Assembly (NCBI RefSeq): GCF_004570865.1 | Contig: NZ_SPQS01000012.1 | Location: 62,001-126,000, forward strand | Reading direction: 5' to 3' | DNA from: Bradyrhizobium frederickii | Lineage (GTDB): Bacteria; Pseudomonadota; Alphaproteobacteria; Rhizobiales; Xanthobacteraceae | Length of the DNA: 64,000 bases | In this document: piece after piece, positions 23,951-32,959 of the stretch | Position numbering within the stretch: position 1 is the stretch's first letter | How the letters are laid out: each line of letters starts with the position of its first letter | Notes under the pieces: generated by a model | The model's input: only the letters and a program-made list of their open reading frames with translations | Database searches by the model: none | Told to the model about the DNA's origin: nothing | Position numbers and translations under genes: made by a program

Positions 23951-26257
23951 CTACGTGAACAACGTCGGCTGCCGCGCAGCCCGCTCCTGGGCTTCGACCA
24001 CGGCGACCGCCGTCATGTTCAGAATGCCGCGCGCCGTCACCGACGGGGTGAGGATGTGTGCGGGGCGCGCCGGGCCGACCAGGATCGGGCCGACGGGCAG
24101 CGCGTCCGCCAGCGACTTGATCATCTGATAGGCGACGTTGGCGGTGTCCAGCGTCGGCATGATCAGGATGTTGGCCTCGCCCTCCAGCTTGGAATGCGGC
24201 AGCACCATTTTTCGCGCGGCAGCGGAGAGCGCGGTATCGCCCTGCATCTCGCCGTCGGCCTCGATCTCGGGATGCTTGTCCTTCAACAGCTGGGTCGCCA
24301 GCCGCATCTTGCGCGAGGAATCGGTGTCGTAGCTGCCGAAATCCGAATGCGAGACGAAGGCGATCTTCGGCTTGATGTTGAAGCGTTGGACATGCACCGC
24401 GGCGAGCGATGCGATCTCGGCCAGCTCCTCCGCGCTCGGATTGGGGCGAACCTGCGTGTCGGCGATGAAGAAGGCGCCCTTGGTCGTGATCAGCAGCGCC
24501 AGCGCCGCGTAGTCGCTGATGCCGGGACAGAAGCCGACGATCTCGCGGACGTGGCGCAGATGGCTCATATAGCGGCCCTCGACGCCGCACAGCATGGCGT
24601 CCGCCTCGCCGCGCGTGACCGCGAGCGCGGCGATCACCGTGTTGTTGGTGCGCACCACGGTGCGGGCCGCGTCCGGCGTCACGCCGCGGCGGCCGGCGAC
24701 CTCGACATAGGACTGCACGTAGGAACGGTAGCGCGGATCGTCCTCGGGATTGACGAGGTCGAAATCCTTGCCGGCGCGGATCGAGAGGCCGAAGCGCTTG
24801 ATGCGCGCCTCCACGACCGAAGGACGGCCGACCAGGATCGGCCGCGCCAGGTTCTCCTCCAGCACCACCTGCGTGGCGCGCAGCACGCGCTCGTCCTCGC
24901 CTTCGGCGTAGATCACGCGCACCGGCTGGGTCTTGGCCTTGGCGAACATCGGCTTCATGACGAGGCCGGAGCGGAACGCGAAGCGCATGAGCTGCGCGGC
25001 ATATTCGTCGAAATTGGTAATGGGACGCGTCGCGACGCCGGACTCCATCGCCGCCTTCGCAACCGCCGGCGCCACGCGTAGGATCAGCCGCGGATCGAAC
25101 GGGCTCGGGATGAGCGAGCCCGGACCGAAACCGCCCGCCTCGTTGCTCTCGACGCCCAGCGCCACCGCATCCGAGGGCGCCTCGCGCGCGAGCTGCGCGA
25201 TGGCTTCGACCGCAGCGTGCTTCATCTCCTCGTTGATCGCGGTGGCGCCGACGTCGAGCGCACCGCGGAAGATGAAGGGAAAGCAGAGAACGTTGTTGAC
25301 CTGGTTCGGATAATCGGAGCGCCCGGTGCAGATCATGGCGTCGGGCCGCGCCTTCCGCGCCTCCTCCGGCATGATCTCCGGCGTGGGATTGGCGAGCGCC
25401 ATGATCAACGGCTTGTCCGCCATCGCTTTCGCCATCTCCGGCGTCAGCACGCCCGGTGCCGAGAGACCGATGAAGATGTCGGCGTCGCCGATGACGTCGC
25501 CGAGCGTGCGCTTGTCGGTCTTCTGCGCATAGACCGCCTTCCAGCGGTCCATCGTGGTATTGCGGCCCTCGTGCACGAGGCCGTCGATGTCGCAGACCCA
25601 GATGTTCTTGCGCTGCGCGCCCATCGACACCAGGAGATTGAGCGTCGCGAGCGCCGCGGCCCCTGCCCCGGACGCCACGATCTTGACATCGGACAGCTTC
25701 TTGCCGTTCAGCCTGAGCCCATTGGTGATGGCAGCGGCGACGATGATGGCGGTGCCGTGCTGGTCGTCATGGAAGACCGGGATCTTCATGCGCTCCTTCA
25801 AGCGCGTCTCGATCTCGAAGCACTCAGGTCCGCGGATGTCCTCCAGATTGATGCCGCCGAAGGTCGGCTCGAGCGCCGCCACGGTCTCGACCACGCGGTC
25901 GATGGTGTCGGCGGCAATCTCGATGTCGAACACGTCGATGCCGGCGAACTTCTTGAACAGGACGGCCTTGCCCTCCATGACCGGCTTGGAGGCCAGCGGG
26001 CCGATATTGCCGAGACCGAGCACCGCGGTACCGTTCGAGACCACGGCAACCAGATTGGCGCGGGTGGTCAGCGTGGCGGCTTCGGCCGGATTCTTGGCGA
26101 TCTCGGTGCAGGCCGCGGCAACGCCCGGCGAATAGGCCAGCGCGAGGTCGCGCTGGTTGGCAAGCGGCTTGGTCGCCTGGATCTCGAGTTTGCCGGGGCG
26201 CGGCAGACGATGGTAGGCGAGCGCCGCCTGGTGGAGATCATCAGAATAGGACGACAT
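23951..26257 (-). CDS. Malic enzyme with phosphotransacetylase-like C-terminal domain
   Basis: This 768-residue enzyme decarboxylates malate to pyruvate with reduction of NAD(P). The N-terminal malic domain has LALAYSPGVAAAC near residue 38 and the divalent-metal FHDDQHGTAI near 160. The cofactor fold has VASGAGAAALATLNLL near 192. The C-terminal 330 residues (from about 430) form a phosphotransacetylase-like domain (VIYAEGEDERVLRA, ILVGRP, MLCGVEGRY, FIADTQVRPNP) that is regulatory in Sinorhizobium Dme and Tme. Whether it uses NAD or NADP cannot be read reliably here; NADP is the usual automatic label. In symbionts malic enzyme feeds acetyl-CoA from dicarboxylates. Confidence 0.94.
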   Translation of the reverse strand: MSSYSDDLHQAALAYHRLPRPGKLEIQATKPLANQRDLALAYSPGVAAACTEIAKNPAEAATLTTRANLVAVVSNGTAVLGLGNIGPLASKPVMEGKAVLFKKFAGIDVFDIEIAADTIDRVVETVAALEPTFGGINLEDIRGPECFEIETRLKERMKIPVFHDDQHGTAIIVAAAITNGLRLNGKKLSDVKIVASGAGAAALATLNLLVSMGAQRKNIWVCDIDGLVHEGRNTTMDRWKAVYAQKTDKRTLGDVIGDADIFIGLSAPGVLTPEMAKAMADKPLIMALANPTPEIMPEEARKARPDAMICTGRSDYPNQVNNVLCFPFIFRGALDVGATAINEEMKHAAVEAIAQLAREAPSDAVALGVESNEAGGFGPGSLIPSPFDPRLILRVAPAVAKAAMESGVATRPITNFDEYAAQLMRFAFRSGLVMKPMFAKAKTQPVRVIYAEGEDERVLRATQVVLEENLARPILVGRPSVVEARIKRFGLSIRAGKDFDLVNPEDDPRYRSYVQSYVEVAGRRGVTPDAARTVVRTNNTVIAALAVTRGEADAMLCGVEGRYMSHLRHVREIVGFCPGISDYAALALLITTKGAFFIADTQVRPNPSAEELAEIASLAAVHVQRFNIKPKIAFVSHSDFGSYDTDSSRKMRLATQLLKDKHPEIEADGEMQGDTALSAAARKMVLPHSKLEGEANILIMPTLDTANVAYQMIKSLADALPVGPILVGPARPAHILTPSVTARGILNMTAVAVVEAQERAARQPTLFT

Positions 26258-26503
26258 GCGTTGTCTCGCCTCGCGTTACCGGCCTCAAAATGCACGATCC
26301 GGGGCCGCTGTCCAAGCGAACCGAATTTCCGGGTCATGGAAACGGGATGAAGCACGCCGGCCGCCCCGGTGGCAACATCCGAATGCGCGCCCATCAACAG
26401 GGCGTGCAGTCAAATGTTTGAAAACCATAGCTTTCCCTGGACCGCGCGGCGTTTCGCGAATATGGCAGGTTGCGCGGTGCGAAACGAGCAACTGGAGCTG
26501 GGA

Positions 26504-28468
26504 ATGAAGCGAATCCTGATCGGCCTGATCGTGGCAGCCGCGCTCGGCGCAGGCGGATGGCTCGGCTTCAATCTCTATGTCCAGCACCGGGCGACCAGCG
26601 AGGTCGAGGCGGCCTTCGAGCGGCTTCGCGCTGGTGGCAGCAAAGCCAGCCACGGCAAGATCACGTTCGCGCTCGCGACCCGGACGCTGACGATCGAGGA
26701 CATTGCGGTCGAGCCTGCCCAGCCGCAGTTCGCCACCTTCAAGGTCGCCAAGATCACGGCCGTCGGTGTGCACCAGCCGGACGAGGCCCGTTTCTCGGCC
26801 GACAGCATCGAGGCGTCAGGGGTCGAGCTCGGCTTCACATCCACCGAGCGGATAACCGTGAAGGCGAACTACAAGATCCCGCAGATCAGCGCGCGAGATT
26901 TTTCCGGCTCGACCCGCGTAGCCGGCACGCCGGTGGCCGGCTCGATCATCGATATGTACCGCTTCATCCTCGCGCAATACGGGACGATCTCGGCGTCGGA
27001 GATCGCGGTGCCGACCCTCGCGGTCAACGTCGATGCGGGCAGGAATGCCGGCAGCGGTGATTATGTCTATTCAGGTCTATCGGTCCAGAACGTCAACCGG
27101 GGCAAGATCGAAACGGCGAAGATGGACCGCGTTACCTATACGATCGACCTGGCCCAGCCGGGCAAGCCCGCGAAGATGACCGGCGAAATGTCCGGTCTGG
27201 CCATCTACGATTTCGACGCAACCGCTGTGAGGGCCGCGCTCGATCAGCAAGGATTGAACGACGATAATTTTCACAGGATCTATCGGCGCATCTCGGTCAA
27301 CTCCTATGTCGTGACGGCGGCGCCCGGCATGCGCATGCAGGTGGACGGCTTCACCTTCGACGACATTGCCATCCGGCCCTCGAAATTCCGGCCGGCCGAG
27401 ATCATCGCGCTGGTGCCGGCTGACGGCGCGATCCCAACGCCGGCGCAGTCGCGCGACATGATCGCGAGAGTGGCTGACTTCTTCGAAGGCTTTCAGATCG
27501 GCAAGGTCGAAATCGGCAAGCAGACGGTCGAGACGCCGCAAGGAACGGGGCGGCTCAGCGCCGTCAAATACGGTCAGGACAAGGTCGCGCTGGAAGGCCT
27601 CGACATGCCGCTGCCGCAGGGGCAGCTCAAGATCGAGCGCTTCGCGCTGAAATCCTTCAGCGCGTCGAATCTGATGCGCTGGGCGGCGAGCCTCCAGACG
27701 TCCGGACAGCCGCCCTCGCCGGATCAAATGCTCGGACTGTTCCGCGTGCTCGAAGGCGCCGAGATCAAGGGCGTGGTCGCGCCCTACAAGAATACGCGGC
27801 AGCTATTCACCGTCGACACGATCAGCCTGAACTGGGGCCAGCTGGTCGGCTCGATCCCGAGCAGGGCCAATCTGGTCGTCAAGATGGTCACGCCGACCGA
27901 TCCTGCCAATCCGGCGCTGCAGCCGCTGACCATGGCCGGCATCGACAAGCTCGCGATCGACCTCGATCTCGGCGCCGGATGGACGGAATCGACAGGCGCA
28001 TTTGCGCTTGCGCCCGCCACCATCGATCTCGGCAGCCTCGCCAGGGCACAGGCCCGCCTCGCGCTCGCCAACGTGCCGCGCGGCCTGTTCACCACCGACC
28101 CGGTGCAGGCGATGAGCCAGGCGGCGCAGGTCGAGACCGGTGCGTTCGAGCTCTCGCTGCGCGACAGCGGCGTGGTCGATCTGGTCGTGGCGCAGTTCGC
28201 GCGCATGCAGAATGTCAGCCGGGACACCGCGCGCAGCGCCATCGTCGAGATGATCCGGGCGCAGGGCGAGAAGATCGCGGGGTCCAGCGTCGATGCCAGG
28301 GGCGCGGTGGCTGCGCTCGCCGGCTTCGTCGAGACGTCAGGACAGACGCTGACCCTCAAGCTCACGCCCCGCGCCAAGGTGCCGCTGATGCAATTGATGC
28401 AGCTGATCCAGACCGCCCCGGACAGCGCGCTGGCCCAGTTCAGGATCGAGGCGTCGACGGGGCTGTAG
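26504..28468 (+). CDS. Large exported protein of unknown function
   Basis: This 654-residue protein has a single N-terminal membrane or signal segment (ILIGLIVAAALGAGGWLGFNLYV). The rest is soluble and beta-rich. It has repeated patterns of short strands (HGKITFALATRTLTIEDIAVEP, FKVAKITAVGVHQP, LPQGQLKIERFALKSFS, RQLFTVDTISLNW) reminiscent of AsmA/YhdP-type or lipid-channel envelope proteins, but I cannot assign a family. The LPLPQGQ and TLKLTPRAKVPLMQLM regions stand out. The ATG at 26504 has GGAG seven bases upstream. A longer upstream frame lacks one. The gene is divergent from malic enzyme and followed by a repeat. Confidence 0.75.
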   Translation: MKRILIGLIVAAALGAGGWLGFNLYVQHRATSEVEAAFERLRAGGSKASHGKITFALATRTLTIEDIAVEPAQPQFATFKVAKITAVGVHQPDEARFSADSIEASGVELGFTSTERITVKANYKIPQISARDFSGSTRVAGTPVAGSIIDMYRFILAQYGTISASEIAVPTLAVNVDAGRNAGSGDYVYSGLSVQNVNRGKIETAKMDRVTYTIDLAQPGKPAKMTGEMSGLAIYDFDATAVRAALDQQGLNDDNFHRIYRRISVNSYVVTAAPGMRMQVDGFTFDDIAIRPSKFRPAEIIALVPADGAIPTPAQSRDMIARVADFFEGFQIGKVEIGKQTVETPQGTGRLSAVKYGQDKVALEGLDMPLPQGQLKIERFALKSFSASNLMRWAASLQTSGQPPSPDQMLGLFRVLEGAEIKGVVAPYKNTRQLFTVDTISLNWGQLVGSIPSRANLVVKMVTPTDPANPALQPLTMAGIDKLAIDLDLGAGWTESTGAFALAPATIDLGSLARAQARLALANVPRGLFTTDPVQAMSQAAQVETGAFELSLRDSGVVDLVVAQFARMQNVSRDTARSAIVEMIRAQGEKIAGSSVDARGAVAALAGFVETSGQTLTLKLTPRAKVPLMQLMQLIQTAPDSALAQFRIEASTGL

Positions 28469-28500
28469 GAGGCGAGTGAGGAGCGCACGCCTTTACCGCC

Positions 28501-28584
28501 GTCATGGCCGGGCTTGTCCCGGCCATCCACGTTCTTTCACGCAGCTGAAAAGACGTGGATGCCCGGGACAAGCCCGGGCATGAC
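28501..28584. repeat. Inverted-repeat element with 32-bp arms
   Basis: The arms 28501-28532 and 28553-28584 pair with two mismatches, each containing an inner palindrome (GGCCGGGCTTGTCCCGGCC and its partner). It lies between two genes and is a known type of Bradyrhizobium intergenic repeat. The unit could form a cruciform or a transcript-ending stem. Confidence 0.85.
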
Positions 28585-28630
28585 GAAATTGGAGCGGCTG
28601 GCTCGCGCCTTAGGAGCAGCGCCCCACGCC

Positions 28631-30403
28631 TCACTTCTGCGGCAGGTTCACCCGCACATGCAGCTCGCGCAGCTGCTTGGTGGTGGCTTCCGACGGGGCG
28701 CCCATCAAGAGGTCCATGGCCTGCTGGTTCATCGGGAACAGCGAGATCTCGCGCAAGTTCGTAGTGCCGCACAGGAGCATCACGATGCGGTCGACGCCCG
28801 CGGCCATGCCGCCATGCGGCGGCGCGCCGTACTGGAAGGCGCGGTACATGCCGCCGAAGCGGTCGACCACTTCCTGCTCGCCGTAACCTGCGATCTCGAA
28901 CGCCTTCACCATCGCTTCCGGCACGTGGTTGCGGATGCCGCCCGAGGCGATCTCGTAGCCGTTGCAGGTGATGTCGTACTGGAACGCCTTGATGGTCAGA
29001 GGATCCTGGCCCTTCAGCGCCTCGAGGCCGCCTTGCGGCATCGAGAACGGGTTGTGCGAGAAGTCGACCTTCTTGTCGTCCTCGTTGTACTCGTACATCG
29101 GGAAGTCGACGATCCAGGCGAGCTCGAACCGTTCCTTGTCGGTAAGGTTTAATTCCTCGCCGACCTTGTTGCGGGCCAGCCCTGAGAACTTCCAGAACTT
29201 GTCGGGATCGCCGGCGACGAAGAAGGCGGCATCGCCTTCCTTGGTGCCGAGCTGCGCGCGGATCGCGGCGGTGCGCTCGGGACCGATGTTGTTGGCGAGA
29301 GGACCTGCACCCTCGCCGCCCTCGCGCCACATGATGTAGCCGAGGCCGGGCTGGCCCTCGCCCTGCGCCCACGAATTCATGCGGTCGCAGAACGCGCGGC
29401 TGCCGCCGCCCGGAGCGGGAATCGCCCAGACCTGGTTCTTGGGGTCCTCGAGCATGCGCGCGAACACCTTGAAGCCGCTGCCGCGGAAGTGCTCTGAGAC
29501 GTCCTGCATCTCGATCGGATTGCGCAGGTCCGGCTTGTCGCTACCGTATTTGCGCAAGGCTTCGGCGAACGGAATCCGGCGCCAGCCCTTGGTGACCGGC
29601 TTGCCTTTGGCGAACTCCTCGAACACGCCGGTGATAACAGGCTCCATCGCGGCGAAGACATCCTCCTGCGTGACGAAGCTCATCTCGACGTCGAGCTGGT
29701 AGAACTCGCCCGGCAGACGGTCGGCGCGCGGGTCCTCGTCGCGGAAGCACGGCGCGATCTGGAAGTAGCGATCGAAGCCCGACATCATCAGCAGCTGCTT
29801 GTATTGCTGCGGCGCCTGCGGCAGCGCGTAGAACTTGCCGGGATGGATGCGCGAGGGCACCAGGAAGTCGCGCGCACCTTCCGGCGAGGACGCGGTCAGG
29901 ATCGGAGTGTTGAACTCGAAGAAGCCCTGCCCCTCCATGCGCCGACGCATCGACTTGATGATCTCGATGCGCGTCATGATGTTCTGGTGCAGCTTCTCGC
30001 GGCGCAGGTCGAGGAAGCGATACTTCAGGCGGATGTCTTCGGGATATTCCTGGTCGCCGAACACCGGCAGCGGCAGGTCGCCGGCCGGGCCCAGCACCTC
30101 GATCTCGCTGACATAGACCTCGACCTTGCCGGTCGGCAGGTCGTCATTGTCGGTGCCCTCAGGGCGGCGGCGGGCCTTGCCGTCCATCCGCACCACGAAT
30201 TCCGAGCGCAGCTTCTCGGCCAGCGAGAACGCCGGCGAGTCCGGATCGACCACACACTGGGTCAGGCCGTAATGGTCGCGCAGGTCGATGAACAGCACGC
30301 CGCCATGGTCGCGAACGCGATGGACCCAGCCCGACAGGCGGACCGTCTCGCCGATATTGCTCTCGCGGAGCGCGCCGCATGTATGTGACCGGTAGCGATG
30401 CAT
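28631..30403 (-). CDS. aspS: Aspartyl-tRNA synthetase
   Basis: This 590-residue class II synthetase charges tRNA-Asp. It has the N-terminal OB-fold anticodon domain (ETVRLSGWVHRVRDHGG, FIDLRDHYGLTQ), motif 2 with FRDEDPRADRLPGEFYQLD, the bacterial GAD insertion (about 290-430), and motif 3 with GMAAGVDRIVMLL near residue 545. The start is the ATG giving MHRYRSHTCG, the usual bacterial N-terminus. A longer frame upstream is not coding. In alphaproteobacteria the enzyme is often non-discriminating when GatCAB is present, which cannot be judged here. No operon partner is adjacent. In many relatives it neighbours rnd, which here lies 9 kb away. Confidence 0.97.
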   Translation of the reverse strand: MHRYRSHTCGALRESNIGETVRLSGWVHRVRDHGGVLFIDLRDHYGLTQCVVDPDSPAFSLAEKLRSEFVVRMDGKARRRPEGTDNDDLPTGKVEVYVSEIEVLGPAGDLPLPVFGDQEYPEDIRLKYRFLDLRREKLHQNIMTRIEIIKSMRRRMEGQGFFEFNTPILTASSPEGARDFLVPSRIHPGKFYALPQAPQQYKQLLMMSGFDRYFQIAPCFRDEDPRADRLPGEFYQLDVEMSFVTQEDVFAAMEPVITGVFEEFAKGKPVTKGWRRIPFAEALRKYGSDKPDLRNPIEMQDVSEHFRGSGFKVFARMLEDPKNQVWAIPAPGGGSRAFCDRMNSWAQGEGQPGLGYIMWREGGEGAGPLANNIGPERTAAIRAQLGTKEGDAAFFVAGDPDKFWKFSGLARNKVGEELNLTDKERFELAWIVDFPMYEYNEDDKKVDFSHNPFSMPQGGLEALKGQDPLTIKAFQYDITCNGYEIASGGIRNHVPEAMVKAFEIAGYGEQEVVDRFGGMYRAFQYGAPPHGGMAAGVDRIVMLLCGTTNLREISLFPMNQQAMDLLMGAPSEATTKQLRELHVRVNLPQK

Positions 30404-30559
30404 GGTCGTCCCAAAATCAATGTCTGAAGGATAGCGAATCGAACCGCCTGTCATGGCCGGTCCGAGATTGCGGCAGGGTTTACCCGACGAGGCCCAAGGC
30501 GGCAACCAAGGGAACGGGGTGTTTTGGACCCGAATGGGCCATTTTTGGCTTATCAGAGC

Positions 30560-30624
30560 CCAAGCCTTTTCAGACGCCAAGCCTCTTCAGCCAAGGCTTT
30601 TCAGATGCCAAGCCTTTGCCGACA
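30560..30624. repeat. Degenerate tandem repeat between aspS and selO
   Basis: There are four head-to-tail units of 14-17 bp: CCAAGCCTTTTCAGACG, CCAAGCCTCTTCAG, CCAAGGCTTTTCAGATG, CCAAGCCTTTGCCGACA. A partial similar unit precedes them at 30545. The copies are all different, so it is old. It lies in the shared upstream region of two divergent genes, 26 bp before the selO ATG. Confidence 0.7.
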
Positions 30625-30649
30625 GGCGTTCCAGCCCTATCTTGAACCC

Positions 30650-32122
30650 ATGACGGTGCATTTCCCCTTCCAGAACTCCTATGCGGCGCTGCCGGACAGC
30701 TTCTTTGCCCGCGTCGCGCCGACGCCGGTCGCCGCTCCCCGGCTGATCAAGCTGAACCGGCCGCTGGCGGTCCAGCTCGGGCTCGATCCTGACCTGCTGG
30801 AGACGCCGGAAGGCGCGGCGATCCTGGCCGGCAAGACGGTTCCCGAAGGCGCCGATCCCATCGCCATGGCCTATGCCGGGCACCAGTTCGGGCATTTCGT
30901 GCCTCAGCTCGGCGACGGCCGCGCCATCCTGCTCGGCGAGGTCATCGACAGGGAGGGCGTCCGCCGCGATATCCAGCTCAAGGGCTCCGGTCCCACCCCG
31001 TTCTCCCGCCGCGGCGACGGCCGCGCAGCGCTCGGGCCGGTCTTGCGCGAATACATCGTCAGCGAGGCGATGTACGCTCTGGGCATTCCGACCACGCGCT
31101 CGCTCGCCGCCGTCGTCACCGGCGAGCACGTCATCCGCGAGACGGCGCTGCCCGGCGCGGTGCTGACGCGCGTCGCCTCCAGCCACATCCGCGTCGGCAC
31201 CTTCCAGTTCTTTGCCGTCCGCCGCGACACCGAGGCGATCCGGCGGCTCGCCGATCACGTCATCATCAGGCATTACCCGGAGCTGCGTGCCACGGAGCGG
31301 CCCTATCACGATCTGCTCGCCGCCATCGTCGCGCGCCAGGCCGAACTCATCGCGCGCTGGCTGCTGGTCGGCTTCATCCATGGCGTGATGAACACCGACA
31401 ACAGCTCCATCTCCGGCGAGACCATCGACTACGGCCCCTGCGCCTTCATGGACGCCTACAATCCCGCGCAGGTGTTCTCCTCGATCGACGAGATGGGCCG
31501 CTACGCCTATGCCAACCAGCCGCGCATCGCGCTTTGGAATCTGACGCGCCTCGCCGAATGCCTGCTGCCGCTGTTCTCCGACGAGCAGGAAAAGGCGGTC
31601 GCGCAAGCCCAGGACATTCTCGGCGCCTTCTCGGACCAGTTCAGCGCCGCCTATCAGGCCGGCCTGCGCAGGAAGGTCGGCCTGTTCACGATGCGCGACG
31701 GCGACGAGGCGCTCATCCAGGACCTGCTCGATGCCATGGCCAAGAACCAGGCTGACTTCACCCTCACCTTCCGCAAGCTCGGCGATGCCGCGGCCGATGA
31801 TGGCGGCGACGTGCGCGCCCAGTTCATGGAGCCCGCAGCCTTCGACGAATGGGCCGGACGCTGGCGCGCGCGCATCGCGCTGGAGCCGCAGAGCGCAGCC
31901 GAGCGGCAGGCCGCCATGCACGCCGTCAATCCCATGTTCATCCCGCGCAACCACCGCGTCGAGGCCGTGATCCAGGCCGCGGTGAACGACGACAATTACG
32001 CGCCGTTCGAGGAACTGGTGCAGGTGCTGGCCAAGCCGTTCCAGGACCAGCCGGACTACGCCGCCTACGCCGATCCGCCGCTGCCGGACCAGCGGGTATT
32101 GCAGACGTTCTGCGGGACGTGA
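30650..32122 (+). CDS. selO: SelO protein adenylyltransferase (pseudokinase fold)
   Basis: This 490-residue protein is recognised by its start (FPFQNSYAALPDSFFARV), the nucleotide-binding block AMAYAGHQFGHFVPQLGDGRA near residue 73, DIQLKGSGPTPFSRRGDGRA near 108, and the metal-binding NTDNSSISGETIDYGPCAFMDAY near 245. The family transfers AMP to protein side chains and is linked to redox stress. Eukaryotic and some bacterial forms end in selenocysteine, while here the C-terminus is FCGT with an ordinary Cys. The ATG at 30650 is the usual family start. The gene is divergent from aspS. Confidence 0.94.
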   Translation: MTVHFPFQNSYAALPDSFFARVAPTPVAAPRLIKLNRPLAVQLGLDPDLLETPEGAAILAGKTVPEGADPIAMAYAGHQFGHFVPQLGDGRAILLGEVIDREGVRRDIQLKGSGPTPFSRRGDGRAALGPVLREYIVSEAMYALGIPTTRSLAAVVTGEHVIRETALPGAVLTRVASSHIRVGTFQFFAVRRDTEAIRRLADHVIIRHYPELRATERPYHDLLAAIVARQAELIARWLLVGFIHGVMNTDNSSISGETIDYGPCAFMDAYNPAQVFSSIDEMGRYAYANQPRIALWNLTRLAECLLPLFSDEQEKAVAQAQDILGAFSDQFSAAYQAGLRRKVGLFTMRDGDEALIQDLLDAMAKNQADFTLTFRKLGDAAADDGGDVRAQFMEPAAFDEWAGRWRARIALEPQSAAERQAAMHAVNPMFIPRNHRVEAVIQAAVNDDNYAPFEELVQVLAKPFQDQPDYAAYADPPLPDQRVLQTFCGT

Positions 32123-32136
32123 GGCGAGGTCGGTGT

Positions 32137-32170
32137 GTAGGGTGGATTAGCCGAAGGCGTAATCCACCAC
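32137..32170 (+). repeat. Left REP copy of the RAYT element
   Basis: This is a 34-bp sequence starting GTAGGGTGGATTAGCC, near-palindromic, with inner arms GGTGGATT and AATCCACC around a GCC-GAA-GGC core. It is an exact reverse complement of 32808-32841. Confidence 0.9.
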
Positions 32171-32237
32171 ATCTCCCGATGGCCGCAAGAGAGTTGGCCC
32201 GCGCTCCGCTCGCCCGTTCTGCAAGCTGGCGCGGTCA

Positions 32238-32772
32238 TCAGGATCTCTCCCCGAACTCACCTTCAATCTTCGCGTCCCCACCCCAATCCTCCGGAAGCAA
32301 TCCGGCGCGGACATCGCGGTGAAACGAAGAGTACGGCCAGTCGCACACCTTCGAGACGTGCCCGTGCTTGACGGGATTGTAATAGCAGTATTCGAAGTGG
32401 CGAGCGTAATCGTTCTCGTCGCGAATGAGATGCTCCCAGAATCGGCGCTGCCAGATGCCGCGCTCGTTCCGCGCGGCACGGACGGCGCTCAGTCGCTCAT
32501 TGGCCGGGAGCGCCTTGGCAAAACGCGTCTTGATCAGGCGCCAACGCATGGAAAAAATCGGCATCGCCCGGCGGCAGTTGCCAAATCGCGTGCAGATGAT
32601 CAGGCAGAACCACAAACGCATCGATGGTGAACGGATGGCTTCGGCGCGTAGCTGCGACCGCCTCTCGTAAGACTTCGATCTGATCGGTCAGCAGGGCCTT
32701 CCGCCGATCCAGCAGGTTCACAGTGAAGAACCAGCAGCCTCCGGGGACGAACGCGCGGCGGTAGTCGGACAT
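32238..32772 (-). pseudogene. Frameshifted REP-associated tyrosine transposase (RAYT)
   Basis: The N-terminal half starts MSDYRRAFVPGGCWFFTVN (ATG at 32772) and has the metal-binding HUH-type motif LPDHLHAIWQLP. The reading frame then shifts at a run of six A on the plus strand (32552-32557) and continues as SMRWRLIKTRFAK, ERGIWQRRFWEHLIRDENDY and the catalytic Tyr region YCYYNPVKHG, ending DWPYSSFHRDV...GERS. Removing one base from the run restores a single protein of about 177 residues, so the gene is nearly intact. The shift could be a true mutation, an assembly error or programmed slippage on the T run. Confidence 0.85.
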
Positions 32773-32807
32773 TTGCCTCCAATAGCACAACTTGAAGTTG
32801 GCTCACA

Positions 32808-32841
32808 GTGGTGGATTACGCCTTCGGCTAATCCACCCTAC
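32808..32841 (-). repeat. Right REP copy of the RAYT element
   Basis: Exact 34-bp inverted copy of 32137-32170, located 36 bp upstream of the transposase start and 119 bp upstream of the following phosphodiesterase gene. Confidence 0.9.
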
Positions 32842-32959
32842 GCGGCGGGGGTTGTGGACCCCGGAACCGCTGTCATCAAACTGAAACACACCCGCACTAA
32901 CCGCCTGTCAGGGTCGTCTTGCCGGAGACGTCCATCCTCCAACGGTCCCGACAAGCGCC

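Larger units (their letters stand above)
32137..32841. mobile_element. REP/RAYT element (REPtron) with broken transposase
   Basis: Two perfect 34-bp inverted copies (32137-32170 and 32808-32841) enclose one gene for a REP-associated tyrosine transposase. The REP copies are themselves near-palindromic (GGTGGATT ... AATCCACC). The arrangement of a RAYT gene between paired REPs is that of REPtrons, which spread the short REP sequences. The transposase is frameshifted, so this copy is probably inactive. Confidence 0.85.
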
